In this document: in pieces, positions 37,895 through 46,128 of the stretch
Numbering within the stretch: the stretch's first letter is position 1
Layout of the letters: each line of letters opens with the position of its first letter
Source: a virus
Virus record (IMG/VR): IMGVR_UViG_3300038856_000064
Location: 1 to 64,000 of that record
Length of the DNA stretch: 64,000 nucleotides
Direction: 5' to 3' (one strand)
Made by a program: the position numbers and the translations under genes
The notes under the pieces: model-generated
The model's database searches: none
What the model was told of the DNA's origin: nothing
What the model saw: only the letters and a program-made list of their open reading frames with translations

Positions 37895-38290
37895 GTGGCA
37901 AGAGAAAGTAGTGTAAGAAACGGGTCCGGGATTTCTGTCCTTCGCGAGATCAATGATCCGCCGATTATAGGGATGGCAGGTAGCAATAGTGTCATTGTCA
38001 ACTATGAAGATATTAATAGCTGCCTAGGAATAGTTCAAGGTTCGGGGTTGGTGGTCAGCACCGCAGCGGTGCATCTCTCATCTCCATCTAATCGAATGCG
38101 AGGCCGCAGAAAGGTCTTCATCCAAAACCGTGGACCCAATGCTGTTTTTCTAGGTGCCTCTGGGGTCACGGTAAGTAACGGATACTCCATCCCACATAGC
38201 GGAAGTATGGAGCTAGATGTTCTTGACTACGGACACCTATATGTTGTCTCAGAAGGTACTTCAGACGTTCGCATCCTGGAACTTCGATAA
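37895..38290 (+). CDS. structural or fibre-associated beta protein
   Basis: 131 residues from GTG. It shares with the next gene the layout R-K-V-F-I-Q-N-R-G...V-F-L-G...G-Y-S-I-P...G-S-M-E-L and the end T-S-D-V-R-I-L-E-L. This is a recurrent beta domain of phage head or tail decoration proteins. It is likely part of the virion. Confidence 0.65.
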   Translation: MARESSVRNGSGISVLREINDPPIIGMAGSNSVIVNYEDINSCLGIVQGSGLVVSTAAVHLSSPSNRMRGRRKVFIQNRGPNAVFLGASGVTVSNGYSIPHSGSMELDVLDYGHLYVVSEGTSDVRILELR

Positions 38291-38307
38291 AAAATAGTCG
38301 TGGTTCT

Positions 38308-38323
38308 CCCTAGTCAACTAGGG
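38308..38323 (+). promoter_or_regulatory. CCCTAG-TCAA-CTAGGG hairpin in leader
   Basis: A perfect 6-base stem with a 4-base loop, just before GATAGGAGG and the ATG at 38337. It holds two CTAG words. It has no T run, so it is more likely a processing or translation element than a terminator. Confidence 0.5.
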
Positions 38324-38336
38324 GATAGGAGGTAGA

Positions 38337-38744
38337 ATGGCATACGAAGGATCTGTAACGATTGGTTCAGGGATAAATCCACACAAAAAGGAAGTCCCTA
38401 TAAATACTACGTCGCACGAAAAACATTTGCGTGGGACGCAGGTTGTATTAATCAATCCAGAGGATGGAAGTGCGGGTGGTAGCGGATTAGTAACTGCCAT
38501 AACCGTAGGAGGCTCAGTTATAAAGCTCCCGACAACCCCGCTAAAGTATCGTAGGGCTGTATCGGTATATAATGGAACAAGTGGTGACACTTTATATATA
38601 GGATTCGATCCAAATATCACAACTGGAACTGGCTGGCCCATTATTGCTGGCGGATCCATTGCGCTAGAAGTTAATGCTGAAGTATTGATATACGGAATTA
38701 GCGATGGTAGCTCTACCGATGTGCGCATCTTGGAGTTGAGCTAG
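38337..38744 (+). CDS. structural or fibre-associated beta protein, paralogue of 37895
   Basis: 135 residues. Y-R-R-A-V-S-V-Y-N-G-T-S-G-D-T-L-Y-I-G, G-W-P-I-I-A-G-G-S-I-A-L-E-V and S-T-D-V-R-I-L-E-L match the preceding protein's fold. Strong ribosome site GGATAGGAGG. Confidence 0.7.
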   Translation: MAYEGSVTIGSGINPHKKEVPINTTSHEKHLRGTQVVLINPEDGSAGGSGLVTAITVGGSVIKLPTTPLKYRRAVSVYNGTSGDTLYIGFDPNITTGTGWPIIAGGSIALEVNAEVLIYGISDGSSTDVRILELS

Positions 38745-39658
38745 TGGGAATCATTGGTGGAGGATTAATTAACCCTTCCAATCAGGGGTCTAGTAGCTCA
38801 TCTAGCAGTCAGCTAGCCCTATCTGATGGCTTGGCGTGTTATACCGCATCCTTTTCTGGAGTATCGACTACTCAATTTAGTCATGGATTAGGATCAACAA
38901 ACCTTGTCATAGAATTCAAAGATTCCGGTGGCAACTTACTAATCCCAGATACGTGGTCTATTATAAATAGTAATGTTATCGAAGCGGAGTTTAGTCCCGC
39001 AGCTACTGGTGACGTTACCATTATTGCATGCATAGAAAGTGGGCTCGCCCCTGTTACTGGTGGCGTAACAACTATAGAGGGGCTGTCAGGTATAGTTGAC
39101 TTAGATTCGCCTAATGGCAGTATAGTTATATCAACTAGCGGTCAGGTGATCAATCTTAATGCGATTTTTACGCCTGCATCTGGTGCAGTTTTAGAGCAAA
39201 AATGCCGTGACATCGACACATTGAGTGGTATGATTGGGGGCGGTGGAGGCGGCACGCCCGACGCAGGACAGACCTCGATCAATGGTCTCTCTGGACAACT
39301 TCAGCTAACGTCTCCGGATGGTAGCATTCTTGTCGGTGATGGCGATCAAGCAATCGAACTTAGTGGCCTATTTACTCAAGCCTCTGGTGCTGTTTTGCAG
39401 CAAAAATGTGACGATATAGATACGCTAAGTGGACTTAACAGAGTTGAAAAAGCCACATCCGACTTCACACCAACGTCGGGTAATGCGTTTGTATTAGAGC
39501 ATGGACTACTAACAACAGATTTTACTTTTACAATGTGGTCGACAGCAACAACGCCACCAAGGTTAATGACACCAAATAACTTATATGCATCAGGGGTTAA
39601 TCATGTAGTTGTTGTATTAGATGTTCCAACATCTGGTAAGGTAGTGCTTGTAGGATAA
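38744..39658 (+). CDS. tail fibre-like protein with repeat modules
   Basis: 304 residues from GTG. A Ser-rich linker, then a beta domain with F-S-H-G-L-G. Two copies follow of a module reading I-x-G-L-S-G-x-(V/L)...S-P-(N/D)-G-S-I-(V/L)-(I/V)...G-A-V-L-(E/Q)-Q-K-C-x-D-I-D-T-L-S-G. A final beta domain with L-E-H-G-L is related to the first. The module recurs once more in 40171-40896. Probably a trimeric fibre or collar protein. Confidence 0.7.
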   Translation: MGIIGGGLINPSNQGSSSSSSSQLALSDGLACYTASFSGVSTTQFSHGLGSTNLVIEFKDSGGNLLIPDTWSIINSNVIEAEFSPAATGDVTIIACIESGLAPVTGGVTTIEGLSGIVDLDSPNGSIVISTSGQVINLNAIFTPASGAVLEQKCRDIDTLSGMIGGGGGGTPDAGQTSINGLSGQLQLTSPDGSILVGDGDQAIELSGLFTQASGAVLQQKCDDIDTLSGLNRVEKATSDFTPTSGNAFVLEHGLLTTDFTFTMWSTATTPPRLMTPNNLYASGVNHVVVVLDVPTSGKVVLVG

Positions 39659-39659
39659 C

Positions 39660-39671
39660 TTAGTGTATTAT
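39660..39671 (+). promoter_or_regulatory. TTAGTG-TATTAT motif
   Basis: It starts 1 base after the previous stop codon. A leader with AAGGAGAAATA leads into the ATG at 39704. No clear -35. Confidence 0.55.
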
Positions 39672-39703
39672 CATTATATATTTATAACCCTTAAGGAGAA
39701 ATA

Positions 39704-40168
39704 ATGTCGCTCATTAACTCATTTCTTGATTTTGTCGGTAGCGGTATCATCCGCGCTAATGCCGACTCGGTCATTTTTCGAGATACATATCTAACTGGTG
39801 ACCTGCCGGTCGCCGAAACAGGTCAGGCTAGCTTAGATGCACGATTTGTTGCATCTTCAATTCTAGGTGCTATTAACGAACTTATTGATGGCTTAGCCAC
39901 AACTTCGGGCCTTGTTTCGTCACCCGATCGCGTGACATCCTATGTCGAGGGTGTAGACACATCTGCATTTGTTCATAATATCAATCATAGTCTAGGAACT
40001 TTCGATATCGCCGTAACATATTACAATATGGATCCTTCGGGGTCTCCAGGTGTTGCACAACCAGTAATTGTTAGCTACTACCCAACCAGTGCGGATGATG
40101 TTCGTGTCGAACTTGACGCATCGGCTTCTGGACACTTTGTAGTAATGGGAGCCCAGTATAGGGTTTAA
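39704..40168 (+). CDS. structural beta protein
   Basis: 154 residues. F-V-H-N-I-N-H-S-L-G-T-F-D-I-A-V-T-Y and a G-H-F-V-V-M-G end correspond to the F-x-H-x-L-G beta domain in 38744. Likely virion-associated. Excellent ribosome site. Confidence 0.7.
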   Translation: MSLINSFLDFVGSGIIRANADSVIFRDTYLTGDLPVAETGQASLDARFVASSILGAINELIDGLATTSGLVSSPDRVTSYVEGVDTSAFVHNINHSLGTFDIAVTYYNMDPSGSPGVAQPVIVSYYPTSADDVRVELDASASGHFVVMGAQYRV

Positions 40169-40170
40169 AA

Positions 40171-40896
40171 ATGCCTAAATTTAATGGAGATATTGTCTTT
40201 ATTGATACTAGTGGTCAGATATATCCCACTCAGGGTGATCTGACCCTACGAGCTAACTTCAACGGTGACGGACATGTTGTCATCGGTAGTGGTATCTCCC
40301 TACGTCCGGAAGTAGATTGCGATGCGTCAGACGCAATGGACCTAGGTCAGGATGGTTTACGATGGAAAACCTTATTCGCATGTAGTGGCAACTTCTTAGA
40401 GCGCTTGACTGTTAATAGCAGCGGCATACAGCTTCGGGGTGAAGGCGTAGATTCCATTAATGGCTTTCTGGGTGTAGTAACAATTACTTCGCCTGATGGC
40501 TCAATTCTAGTCGGGGACGGACCACAAGCTATTGAGCTAAGTGGCTTATTCACGGCAGCCTCAGGAGCGCTACTAGAGCAACACTCAGATGATTTAATAA
40601 CACTAAGTGGTCTTATCGGATCTGGTGGTGGCGGTTCAGTTAGTGGTTTTGCTGCACATACATTCATAGCATCCGATTCTACTGGCAATTCGGTTGAGTC
40701 ATTAAATCTTATGGAGAGTGACGAAACCAACGGTCCTGGACTTACTCTTTTGAAGACAACTAGATTTCAAGATGTGGCGGTAGACTTCTTACATGATGGC
40801 GCGCTAGAGGGTGGTGACTGGACCTTAGAACTCCAAAAATATGTAGATGGATCTGGATACATAACACAATCAACCTTTACCGTAGCAACAGAATAA
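40171..40896 (+). CDS. fibre-like protein with shared module
   Basis: 241 residues. N-terminal part mentions a repeated L-x-A-N-F-N-G-D-G-H-V-V-I-G-S-G pattern typical of fibre shafts. The middle holds S-P-D-G-S-I-L-V-G-D-G then I-E-L-S-G-L-F and L-S-G-L, the same module as in 38744. The C-terminal half is beta-rich and may bind a receptor or partner. Confidence 0.7.
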   Translation: MPKFNGDIVFIDTSGQIYPTQGDLTLRANFNGDGHVVIGSGISLRPEVDCDASDAMDLGQDGLRWKTLFACSGNFLERLTVNSSGIQLRGEGVDSINGFLGVVTITSPDGSILVGDGPQAIELSGLFTAASGALLEQHSDDLITLSGLIGSGGGGSVSGFAAHTFIASDSTGNSVESLNLMESDETNGPGLTLLKTTRFQDVAVDFLHDGALEGGDWTLELQKYVDGSGYITQSTFTVATE

Positions 40897-40897
40897 A

Positions 40898-41626
40898 ATG
40901 AGCAAAACATATCTAGGACAGGCATCAATCAATTTCGAATATAACCCACTGGAACCAATTCGTAGACTGCCATATAGAGTTGCGTCACCTAGTGGAGAGT
41001 GTTATATTTATACGGACCCATTGATATTTACAAAAAGCAATGCCACTCATCTAGATGTAGTTCATGAAGCATCTGGTGTCAAACTACCTACAACTACCCT
41101 AGGAGGTAATAACTTCTTACTAGGTCCGCTAGATCTATTTATTACTGAGAGTGGTATACCAAAAGTTATTTTGAAGCATGGCAACCTAAGAATCCTCAAG
41201 GGTCCCTCAGAGCCAGAGTTTTGTAAAGTCATTGACGAGCACAGGCCACTGTTATACCTTACTAAAGATGCTACCGTGACAGCTAGTGGTACTGGATTAA
41301 TTGAAAGTATATCAACTCAGTTTGATGCAGCTAAAACTGCGGACTATAGAATTTCCTGGTATTTCGAATGGTCGGGGCTTAGGGTAACGCCTGGCATTGC
41401 GGAGTTCGGTCTTGATATCGATGAAGGCGATCTACTAAGTGATTTCTCGATCTTTTCAATCTCACAGATGGATGGGTTGTATCAACCAGTATATGGAATA
41501 GATATAAGAGAAATCGAAGCCGGAGAGCATAGTATTAGATTACGTTTTAGAAATGCGCCAGGTTCTAATGTGCTCAACACCACATCTATTAGAAGGGGTA
41601 AGTTAATCGTGGAGTTAATTAAATGA
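40898..41626 (+). CDS. virion-associated beta protein
   Basis: 242 residues, beta-rich, no recognised family. It is packed between fibre-like genes and overlaps the next one by ATGA. Confidence 0.65.
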   Translation: MSKTYLGQASINFEYNPLEPIRRLPYRVASPSGECYIYTDPLIFTKSNATHLDVVHEASGVKLPTTTLGGNNFLLGPLDLFITESGIPKVILKHGNLRILKGPSEPEFCKVIDEHRPLLYLTKDATVTASGTGLIESISTQFDAAKTADYRISWYFEWSGLRVTPGIAEFGLDIDEGDLLSDFSIFSISQMDGLYQPVYGIDIREIEAGEHSIRLRFRNAPGSNVLNTTSIRRGKLIVELIK

Positions 41627-43008
41627 CGTTTTCGGCAACTATAGTAACTAGCGGCGCATTAACGGGTGGTGGTCCGACACAAGATTTTATATCACCAGGG
41701 TTTGGAACCCCTAAGGCTGCTATCTTTACAGCAACTCTTGCACAAGAGAATCTATCTGGAGTAAATGCGACCCTATCTATAGGGCTTACGGATGGAACTA
41801 ACCAATATGTTTACTCCACCTTGGCGTCTGATAACTCCGACCCGACCTTTGATAGAAGACGCGGCACAAACGATGAGGTCGTCCTATGGATGAATCATCT
41901 AGATGGAACTATAGATGGTGAAGCTAATTTTGTAAGCTTTATCGAAGATGGTGTACGTATCTCATACGGAGATTTCCCAGCCTCTGGATACCAAATCTCT
42001 TGCACTATGTTTACTGGAGATTCGTTGTCTGCATACGTGGGGCAATTTACTTCATCTAGCACGCAAGACGCTTCAGTGGATATTACTGCACCAAATTTCC
42101 CTGCTGATCAGGTTATAGGAGCAACATGTCGTACAACCGCTAACGATAGCAGCGTAACAAGCGCAGCAATGAGTATTGGATTCTTTGACAGTGGAGATAC
42201 AGACGTAAACATCTCTATGAACTGGGGATCTGCTAATGGCTCTAGCGCTGGAGATCCTAATGTTTATGCATTCCTGGCAACTAACAGATTCTGCATGAAC
42301 ATCAGTAATACTAATACATTTGGTAATTTCGAACTCACGCAACACCCGTTGGGTTTTACAGCTACTACCAGGGGAACCTCTGCCAGCGTTACAGACGTTG
42401 GTTATCTAGCTATGGCATATAGTGGCTTGCCACATTGGGCTGACATCATTGAGTCGCCTACGTCGACCGGACCGATTACGGAAAGTGGCTTGGGTTTTTC
42501 ACCAGCGTTTACAATGTTTGGGCCAAGTCGTATTGGGAGTGCTGACTTAGATTCTCTACTCAATTTTGACGATGTTGAGGCTGAGGCGGTGTCGTTCGGT
42601 GGATTTACGCCAGATGGTAAATCTTTTGCATGCTCGGCTGGAGTTAATACTCTTAGTCCAATACCACAAGAAGCGTCTAATGTATCTACTAGTTTGAGGC
42701 CACTAAATCATCCCGATATTGGATCACATCCGATCCCTATACTTCAAGCAAGTTATGTCGAGAATGTTGCTAGTGGATTTACTTTACATTATACAAGCGT
42801 AGACGCTTCTGCACGGTCTATCATTGCAATTGCCGCAGGAGAAAGCGATATTCCCGTTCCAGTAACCCCATCTGGAGTTACATCCTGTGGGCAATGGAAT
42901 AGCCCCATCACACTAAATCCATGTGAAAAGATTAGGCTCAAGCTTACTGGTTCTGGTGTTCAGAACGTATCAGCTAGAGTAACTCTTGGAATGGATATCC
43001 TCGATTAG
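41623..43008 (+). CDS. large Thr/Ser-rich structural protein
   Basis: 461 residues, rich in Ser, Thr, Gly and Asn with few charges, as in fibre or adhesin-like virion proteins. Repeated phrases are G-F-(F/T)-x-S-G and A-x-x-x-G-L-P. The C-terminal 40 residues (C-G-Q-W-N...I-R-L-K-L-T-G-S-G-V) form a separate beta patch. Its stop lies in the next promoter. Confidence 0.7.
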   Translation: MTFSATIVTSGALTGGGPTQDFISPGFGTPKAAIFTATLAQENLSGVNATLSIGLTDGTNQYVYSTLASDNSDPTFDRRRGTNDEVVLWMNHLDGTIDGEANFVSFIEDGVRISYGDFPASGYQISCTMFTGDSLSAYVGQFTSSSTQDASVDITAPNFPADQVIGATCRTTANDSSVTSAAMSIGFFDSGDTDVNISMNWGSANGSSAGDPNVYAFLATNRFCMNISNTNTFGNFELTQHPLGFTATTRGTSASVTDVGYLAMAYSGLPHWADIIESPTSTGPITESGLGFSPAFTMFGPSRIGSADLDSLLNFDDVEAEAVSFGGFTPDGKSFACSAGVNTLSPIPQEASNVSTSLRPLNHPDIGSHPIPILQASYVENVASGFTLHYTSVDASARSIIAIAAGESDIPVPVTPSGVTSCGQWNSPITLNPCEKIRLKLTGSGVQNVSARVTLGMDILD

Positions 43009-43016
43009 TGTATAAT
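43005..43016 (+). promoter_or_regulatory. TTAGTG-TATAAT promoter before lysis genes
   Basis: TTAGTG (43005-43010) and TATAAT (43011-43016). The stop codon TAG of the previous gene lies inside it. The -35 is weak. The next ATG is at 43022, 5 bases after the box. Confidence 0.7.
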
Positions 43017-43021
43017 GTTAT

Positions 43022-43324
43022 ATGATAGCACTGATGGATATGATGGGACCCATATTACAAACAGGAGCGGTAGGCGCCATGCTTATTGTAATGGTTCGCT
43101 GGATCAAGGCTAAGGATAGGAAAAGCTATGAGTTAATTGACCAGCAAAATAAAGAGCGACAACAAATGTATGAATCACATAACGAGCTAGTGCGCGAAGT
43201 CACAAAGGCACTTATGGATAAAAATCACACAGACGATAAAATGAGTGCGGCTGTAACAAAATTATCAGAAGAGCTTCGCGAGGTTCGTGAAACACTAAAA
43301 GGACTAAATAATGAAGCTACCTGA
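43022..43324 (+). CDS. membrane protein with coiled coil, holin-like
   Basis: 100 residues. One N-terminal span (MGPILQTGAVGAMLIVMVRWI), then a long charged coiled coil (KDRKSYELIDQQNKERQQ onward). This layout occurs in BhlA-type holins and other phage membrane proteins. It sits two genes before the u-spanin candidate. No endolysin is recognised nearby. The ATG is at the predicted transcription start. Confidence 0.6.
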   Translation: MIALMDMMGPILQTGAVGAMLIVMVRWIKAKDRKSYELIDQQNKERQQMYESHNELVREVTKALMDKNHTDDKMSAAVTKLSEELREVRETLKGLNNEAT

Positions 43325-43496
43325 TCCACAAGATCAATTACCCCGCCTCAGTCAGGAAGTAAAAGATATGAATGGCAAGTCTACTCGTAGACTGAATGAG
43401 TGTCTGGACGCCCTGACTGACCTACTAGATGACGATAGAGAGGAGTCCCGTGAGGAGCCCCAGATTAGCCCTGATAGCCCTCCTGACGCTAAGTAG
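43311..43496 (+). CDS. small charged hypothetical protein
   Basis: 61 residues, acidic and polar. Overlaps both neighbours. Possibly a lysis-cassette embedded gene. Confidence 0.5.
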   Translation: MKLPDPQDQLPRLSQEVKDMNGKSTRRLNECLDALTDLLDDDREESREEPQISPDSPPDAK

Positions 43497-43815
43497 CTGC
43501 GGAGCCCTCGATGGGGCGGTGGATCACGCAGCGGAGCGCACAGAGGCGCTGGTGGTCAGGACAGCGGAAGAGATCGATAGACTCAAGGATGAGATCATTA
43601 TCGACATTGGCGGGATAAAAACCGAAATCATCGAAGAGGTCGGTAATAAAATCGAGGAGGTCGCACCAGTCGTGGTGGATACTGCGCTAAATACAGAGGC
43701 CGTAGCCTTTCTGATAGTAGCGGTGACCTTCTTACTCGGATTAGTTGTAATAGTTGCTTTAGTTTTATTACTAGGTGCAACTAGAGCACTATATGCAAAA
43801 TGGCGTAAAGCTTAA
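43450..43815 (+). CDS. candidate unimolecular spanin (u-spanin)
   Basis: About 121 residues from GTG 43450 behind GAGAGGAG. The N-terminal signal RLALIALLTLSSC has lipobox L-S-S-C. A periplasmic helical region follows (AEEIDRLKDEIIIDIGGIKTEI), then a C-terminal transmembrane segment (VAFLIVAVTFLLGLVVIVALVLLL). An outer-membrane lipid anchor at one end and an inner-membrane span at the other is the diagnostic layout of u-spanins such as T1 gp11, which fuse the two membranes at lysis. An in-frame ATG at 43429 lies before the signal. The 5' part is G+C-rich. Confidence 0.75.
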   Translation: MRSPRLALIALLTLSSCGALDGAVDHAAERTEALVVRTAEEIDRLKDEIIIDIGGIKTEIIEEVGNKIEEVAPVVVDTALNTEAVAFLIVAVTFLLGLVVIVALVLLLGATRALYAKWRKA

Positions 43816-44144
43816 AAAGCGAACGACTTACCACAACCACACCCTCCGTTACTGTTAGGGAATGACCAAATAAATCCACGATTCAATAATCCCCCACCAT
43901 AATCAAGCGTCGCACCTCGTAAGAGGGCGGCGCTTTTTTCGTCTACGATGAATTCAATGTCCCCAATAAAGAATACTAAGTCCGAATCAGGATCTGATGG
44001 GAACTTGGTAAAATTCATATCGACGGTAACGCCAGAACACCCTCCGCCGAACATTGCTATTCTTATGCGGAGTTCTTTGCCTTCGTCTAGGGCGGCGCAC
44101 CTAAATTCCTTTAGCGCTGATGAGGTTATATTAATTAGATCCAT
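43812..44144 (-). CDS. A-type iron-sulphur carrier (IscA/ErpA-like)
   Basis: About 110 residues from ATG 44144 (MDLINITSSALKEF). The three conserved cysteines appear as G-G-G-C-S-G and the C-terminal C-G-C-G-K-S-F, with V-D-E-K-S-A-A-L-L-R-G in between. The protein would hold and deliver Fe-S clusters. Its stop codon shares two bases with that of the convergent u-spanin gene, so no space is left for a terminator between the two arms. Confidence 0.92.
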   Translation of the reverse strand: MDLINITSSALKEFRCAALDEGKELRIRIAMFGGGCSGVTVDMNFTKFPSDPDSDLVFFIGDIEFIVDEKSAALLRGATLDYGGGLLNRGFIWSFPNSNGGCGCGKSFAF

Positions 44145-44460
44145 AATTGTAATGCATGACCGTAGCTCGTTGACCACTTGGACCTATGTTAGAAGATGCC
44201 CACGTTTGTGTGGGTGCAAAATAACCTGACGGGACAGGGATAGAGGAAGCTTCCTCCTTAATCTCATCACGAAGCTCATATGGGGTTCCGTAAACTAGTT
44301 TATTAAATAAAGCTTCTAGATGATCTACTTTGTCCTTATTCTCCCTGCGAAGACTTTCAATAATCTCACCTATTCCTAAGACTAAATCACCCGCATCAAC
44401 GGGCTTAGTCTTCTTTATATTATCGATGACCTTATTGCCGACATCTCGTAAATCTTCCAT
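44131..44460 (-). CDS. hypothetical protein
   Basis: 109 residues, acidic helical N-terminal two thirds, Gly/Ser/Tyr-rich tail. Overlaps the IscA-like start by 14 bases. Unrecognised. Confidence 0.65.
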   Translation of the reverse strand: MEDLRDVGNKVIDNIKKTKPVDAGDLVLGIGEIIESLRRENKDKVDHLEALFNKLVYGTPYELRDEIKEEASSIPVPSGYFAPTQTWASSNIGPSGQRATVMHYNYGSN

Positions 44461-44773
44461 TGTCTACCTTAGTAAAAACAGGGCGCTCGTCCTGAGCGCG
44501 TTTCTGCAACCAAACATCATCAATTGAAACTCCCCAACCTGCATAATCAATCCAATAATCTAATGGAATAATTCTGTAACCTAGTTGGGCATATGCTTCT
44601 TCTAACTCATCTAGAATATGAAACAACTCTAGGTCTTGTATAGTAAACCACTTACCTCGTATCAAGATTCTGTCACTACCGAGTACGCTGGCCAAATATC
44701 CGATAGACGAGGCAACATGGCGATACTCCTCTACTATTTTATCATGCCGCCTTTTACGAATCCACGAGATCAT
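44432..44773 (-). CDS. hypothetical protein
   Basis: 113 residues. I-L-I-R-G-K-W-F-T-I-Q-D-L and Y-W-I-D-Y-A-G-W-G-V-S segments, no family recognised. Overlaps both neighbours by 20-30 bases. Confidence 0.65.
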   Translation of the reverse strand: MISWIRKRRHDKIVEEYRHVASSIGYLASVLGSDRILIRGKWFTIQDLELFHILDELEEAYAQLGYRIIPLDYWIDYAGWGVSIDDVWLQKRAQDERPVFTKVDNGRFTRCRQ

Positions 44774-44981
44774 CTAGAGGTATTCTCTTAGCTGGTTCAT
44801 AAAGGAACACAGATTCCATCCAACGCTTTTTAAAAATAAACTCTATGCCTTCATGCTCAACCATCACTGGTGGCACAATATTTCCAAGCTCATTAGGATA
44901 ACACTCGCGACTTAATATAGCAACGACTGCCTGATCCTCGCCCTTGGTCAGGAGTAGCTGAAGCTTTTTACTTTTGCTCAT
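44754..44981 (-). CDS. small hypothetical protein
   Basis: 75 residues, mixed alpha/beta. Overlaps ThyX by 14 bases. Unknown. Confidence 0.65.
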   Translation of the reverse strand: MSKSKKLQLLLTKGEDQAVVAILSRECYPNELGNIVPPVMVEHEGIEFIFKKRWMESVFLYEPAKRIPLDDLVDS

Positions 44982-45825
44982 AAGGAATGCCAGCCTCTCC
45001 CTTTATAGTCTTGCGGTATTGACACCATCCCTTAAAGTTACCACTCCATTCATTAGGATTGGCTAGTGGCGTTCCAATGTGTTCGAACGGACTAAGATGT
45101 CTACTGTCCCATAAACGTTGATAGAGTGCTATATCTACATCTAGATCTGGTTTCTTTTTATCGTGAGTCAGGTATGATACACGAGCACATCTAGCAACAG
45201 AAGCCTTTATTAGGCTCCCTTCATTTTTAAGCTCGCCACTTGTCTTACGATTACCGGGAGCGAAGCGCTCCTCATCTAGAATATAAGGTAGGTGCCATTG
45301 GCCCGGATTAAGGCGGCGCGGAGTATTAGAGAAATACAAATCCCTCATTTGATCTGCTAGTTGTTTGATTTCTGGTTGCGCATCAGGATGACATCTAAGC
45401 GCAAAGAAGTTGTCAAATTCAGTGGCAGTTAAGACCACAGATATATGCGACCAAGGCTCAAGGTAACGATTGACGACTTGTTTATGTAGCCCCATACTTT
45501 CGAGCGATCTACAGATAGCTAGTATAGACTCCAACCCCTGCAATACAAGCTCTTGACAAGCCTTAGACGAGAAGGCGTCCATCTCTTTCTTAGCCTGCAT
45601 TCCCTTTTGGTTTAAACCCCAATGAATAGGGAGTGCTGGCTCATGTTCGATGCTATCAAACATACGCTTGGCTGGAATAGCCCTACTAGAAGACGCATTG
45701 CGCGAGAACAACCTATGCGTCATTAGCTCCGCATGAATGAACCGCGGATAACGCAACTGAAACGTTGTCAGTCTGGCTCTAGTTGGACTAATAGAGTCCT
45801 CAATAATCTTTGCCTCGATGACCAT
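44968..45825 (-). CDS. thyX: flavin-dependent thymidylate synthase ThyX
   Basis: 285 residues. The family motif appears as H-R-L-F-S-R-N-A-S-S-S-R (RHRxxSxNxxSxR type). L-R-C-H-P-D-A-Q-P-E-I and a W-H-L-P-Y segment follow. It makes dTMP from dUMP using FAD and methylene-folate. With dCMP deaminase and dUTPase in the same operon strand, it forms a complete dUMP-to-dTMP supply. Slightly longer than the usual 220-250. Confidence 0.95.
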   Translation of the reverse strand: MVIEAKIIEDSISPTRARLTTFQLRYPRFIHAELMTHRLFSRNASSSRAIPAKRMFDSIEHEPALPIHWGLNQKGMQAKKEMDAFSSKACQELVLQGLESILAICRSLESMGLHKQVVNRYLEPWSHISVVLTATEFDNFFALRCHPDAQPEIKQLADQMRDLYFSNTPRRLNPGQWHLPYILDEERFAPGNRKTSGELKNEGSLIKASVARCARVSYLTHDKKKPDLDVDIALYQRLWDSRHLSPFEHIGTPLANPNEWSGNFKGWCQYRKTIKGEAGIPYEQK

Positions 45826-45828
45826 TGA

Positions 45829-46056
45829 TCAGATATCTCCTGGGTGCCCGTAACTCTTAAGCTTTGCATTGGCTCTTTCGAGACGCTCTTCGGTCTCGTC
45901 AACTTTCCACTTAAGTTCGTCATGCTTCGCAATAATCTGATTGCGTTGTTCCCTAGCCTGATTACGCTCACGAATAATTTGAACTATATCATCAGCATCG
46001 AAAATTTCTGTTGTGTCATCGATTATAACTTTGATTTTATTTTTTCCAAACATCAT
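45829..46056 (-). CDS. small coiled-coil protein
   Basis: 75 residues. A short beta start (KIKVIIDDTTEIFDADDIV) then a charged coiled coil to the end. GTAGGAGGAT precedes the ATG pair. The promoter-like motif at 46069 lies just upstream. Confidence 0.7.
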   Translation of the reverse strand: MMFGKNKIKVIIDDTTEIFDADDIVQIIRERNQAREQRNQIIAKHDELKWKVDETEERLERANAKLKSYGHPGDI

Positions 46057-46068
46057 ATCCTCCTACCC

Positions 46069-46080
46069 TTATTATGTGTC
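46069..46080 (-). promoter_or_regulatory. GACACATAATAA motif (minus strand)
   Basis: On the minus strand: TTGACACATAATAAGG then GTAGGAGG and the start of the gene at 46056. Same word and spacing as at 26832 and 58158. The gap 46081-46128 separates it from the next transcription block. Confidence 0.55.
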
Positions 46081-46128
46081 AATTAGTCTTTTTCGTGCGA
46101 TCTTTTCGCCCTACAGAGTCATAGGGTG

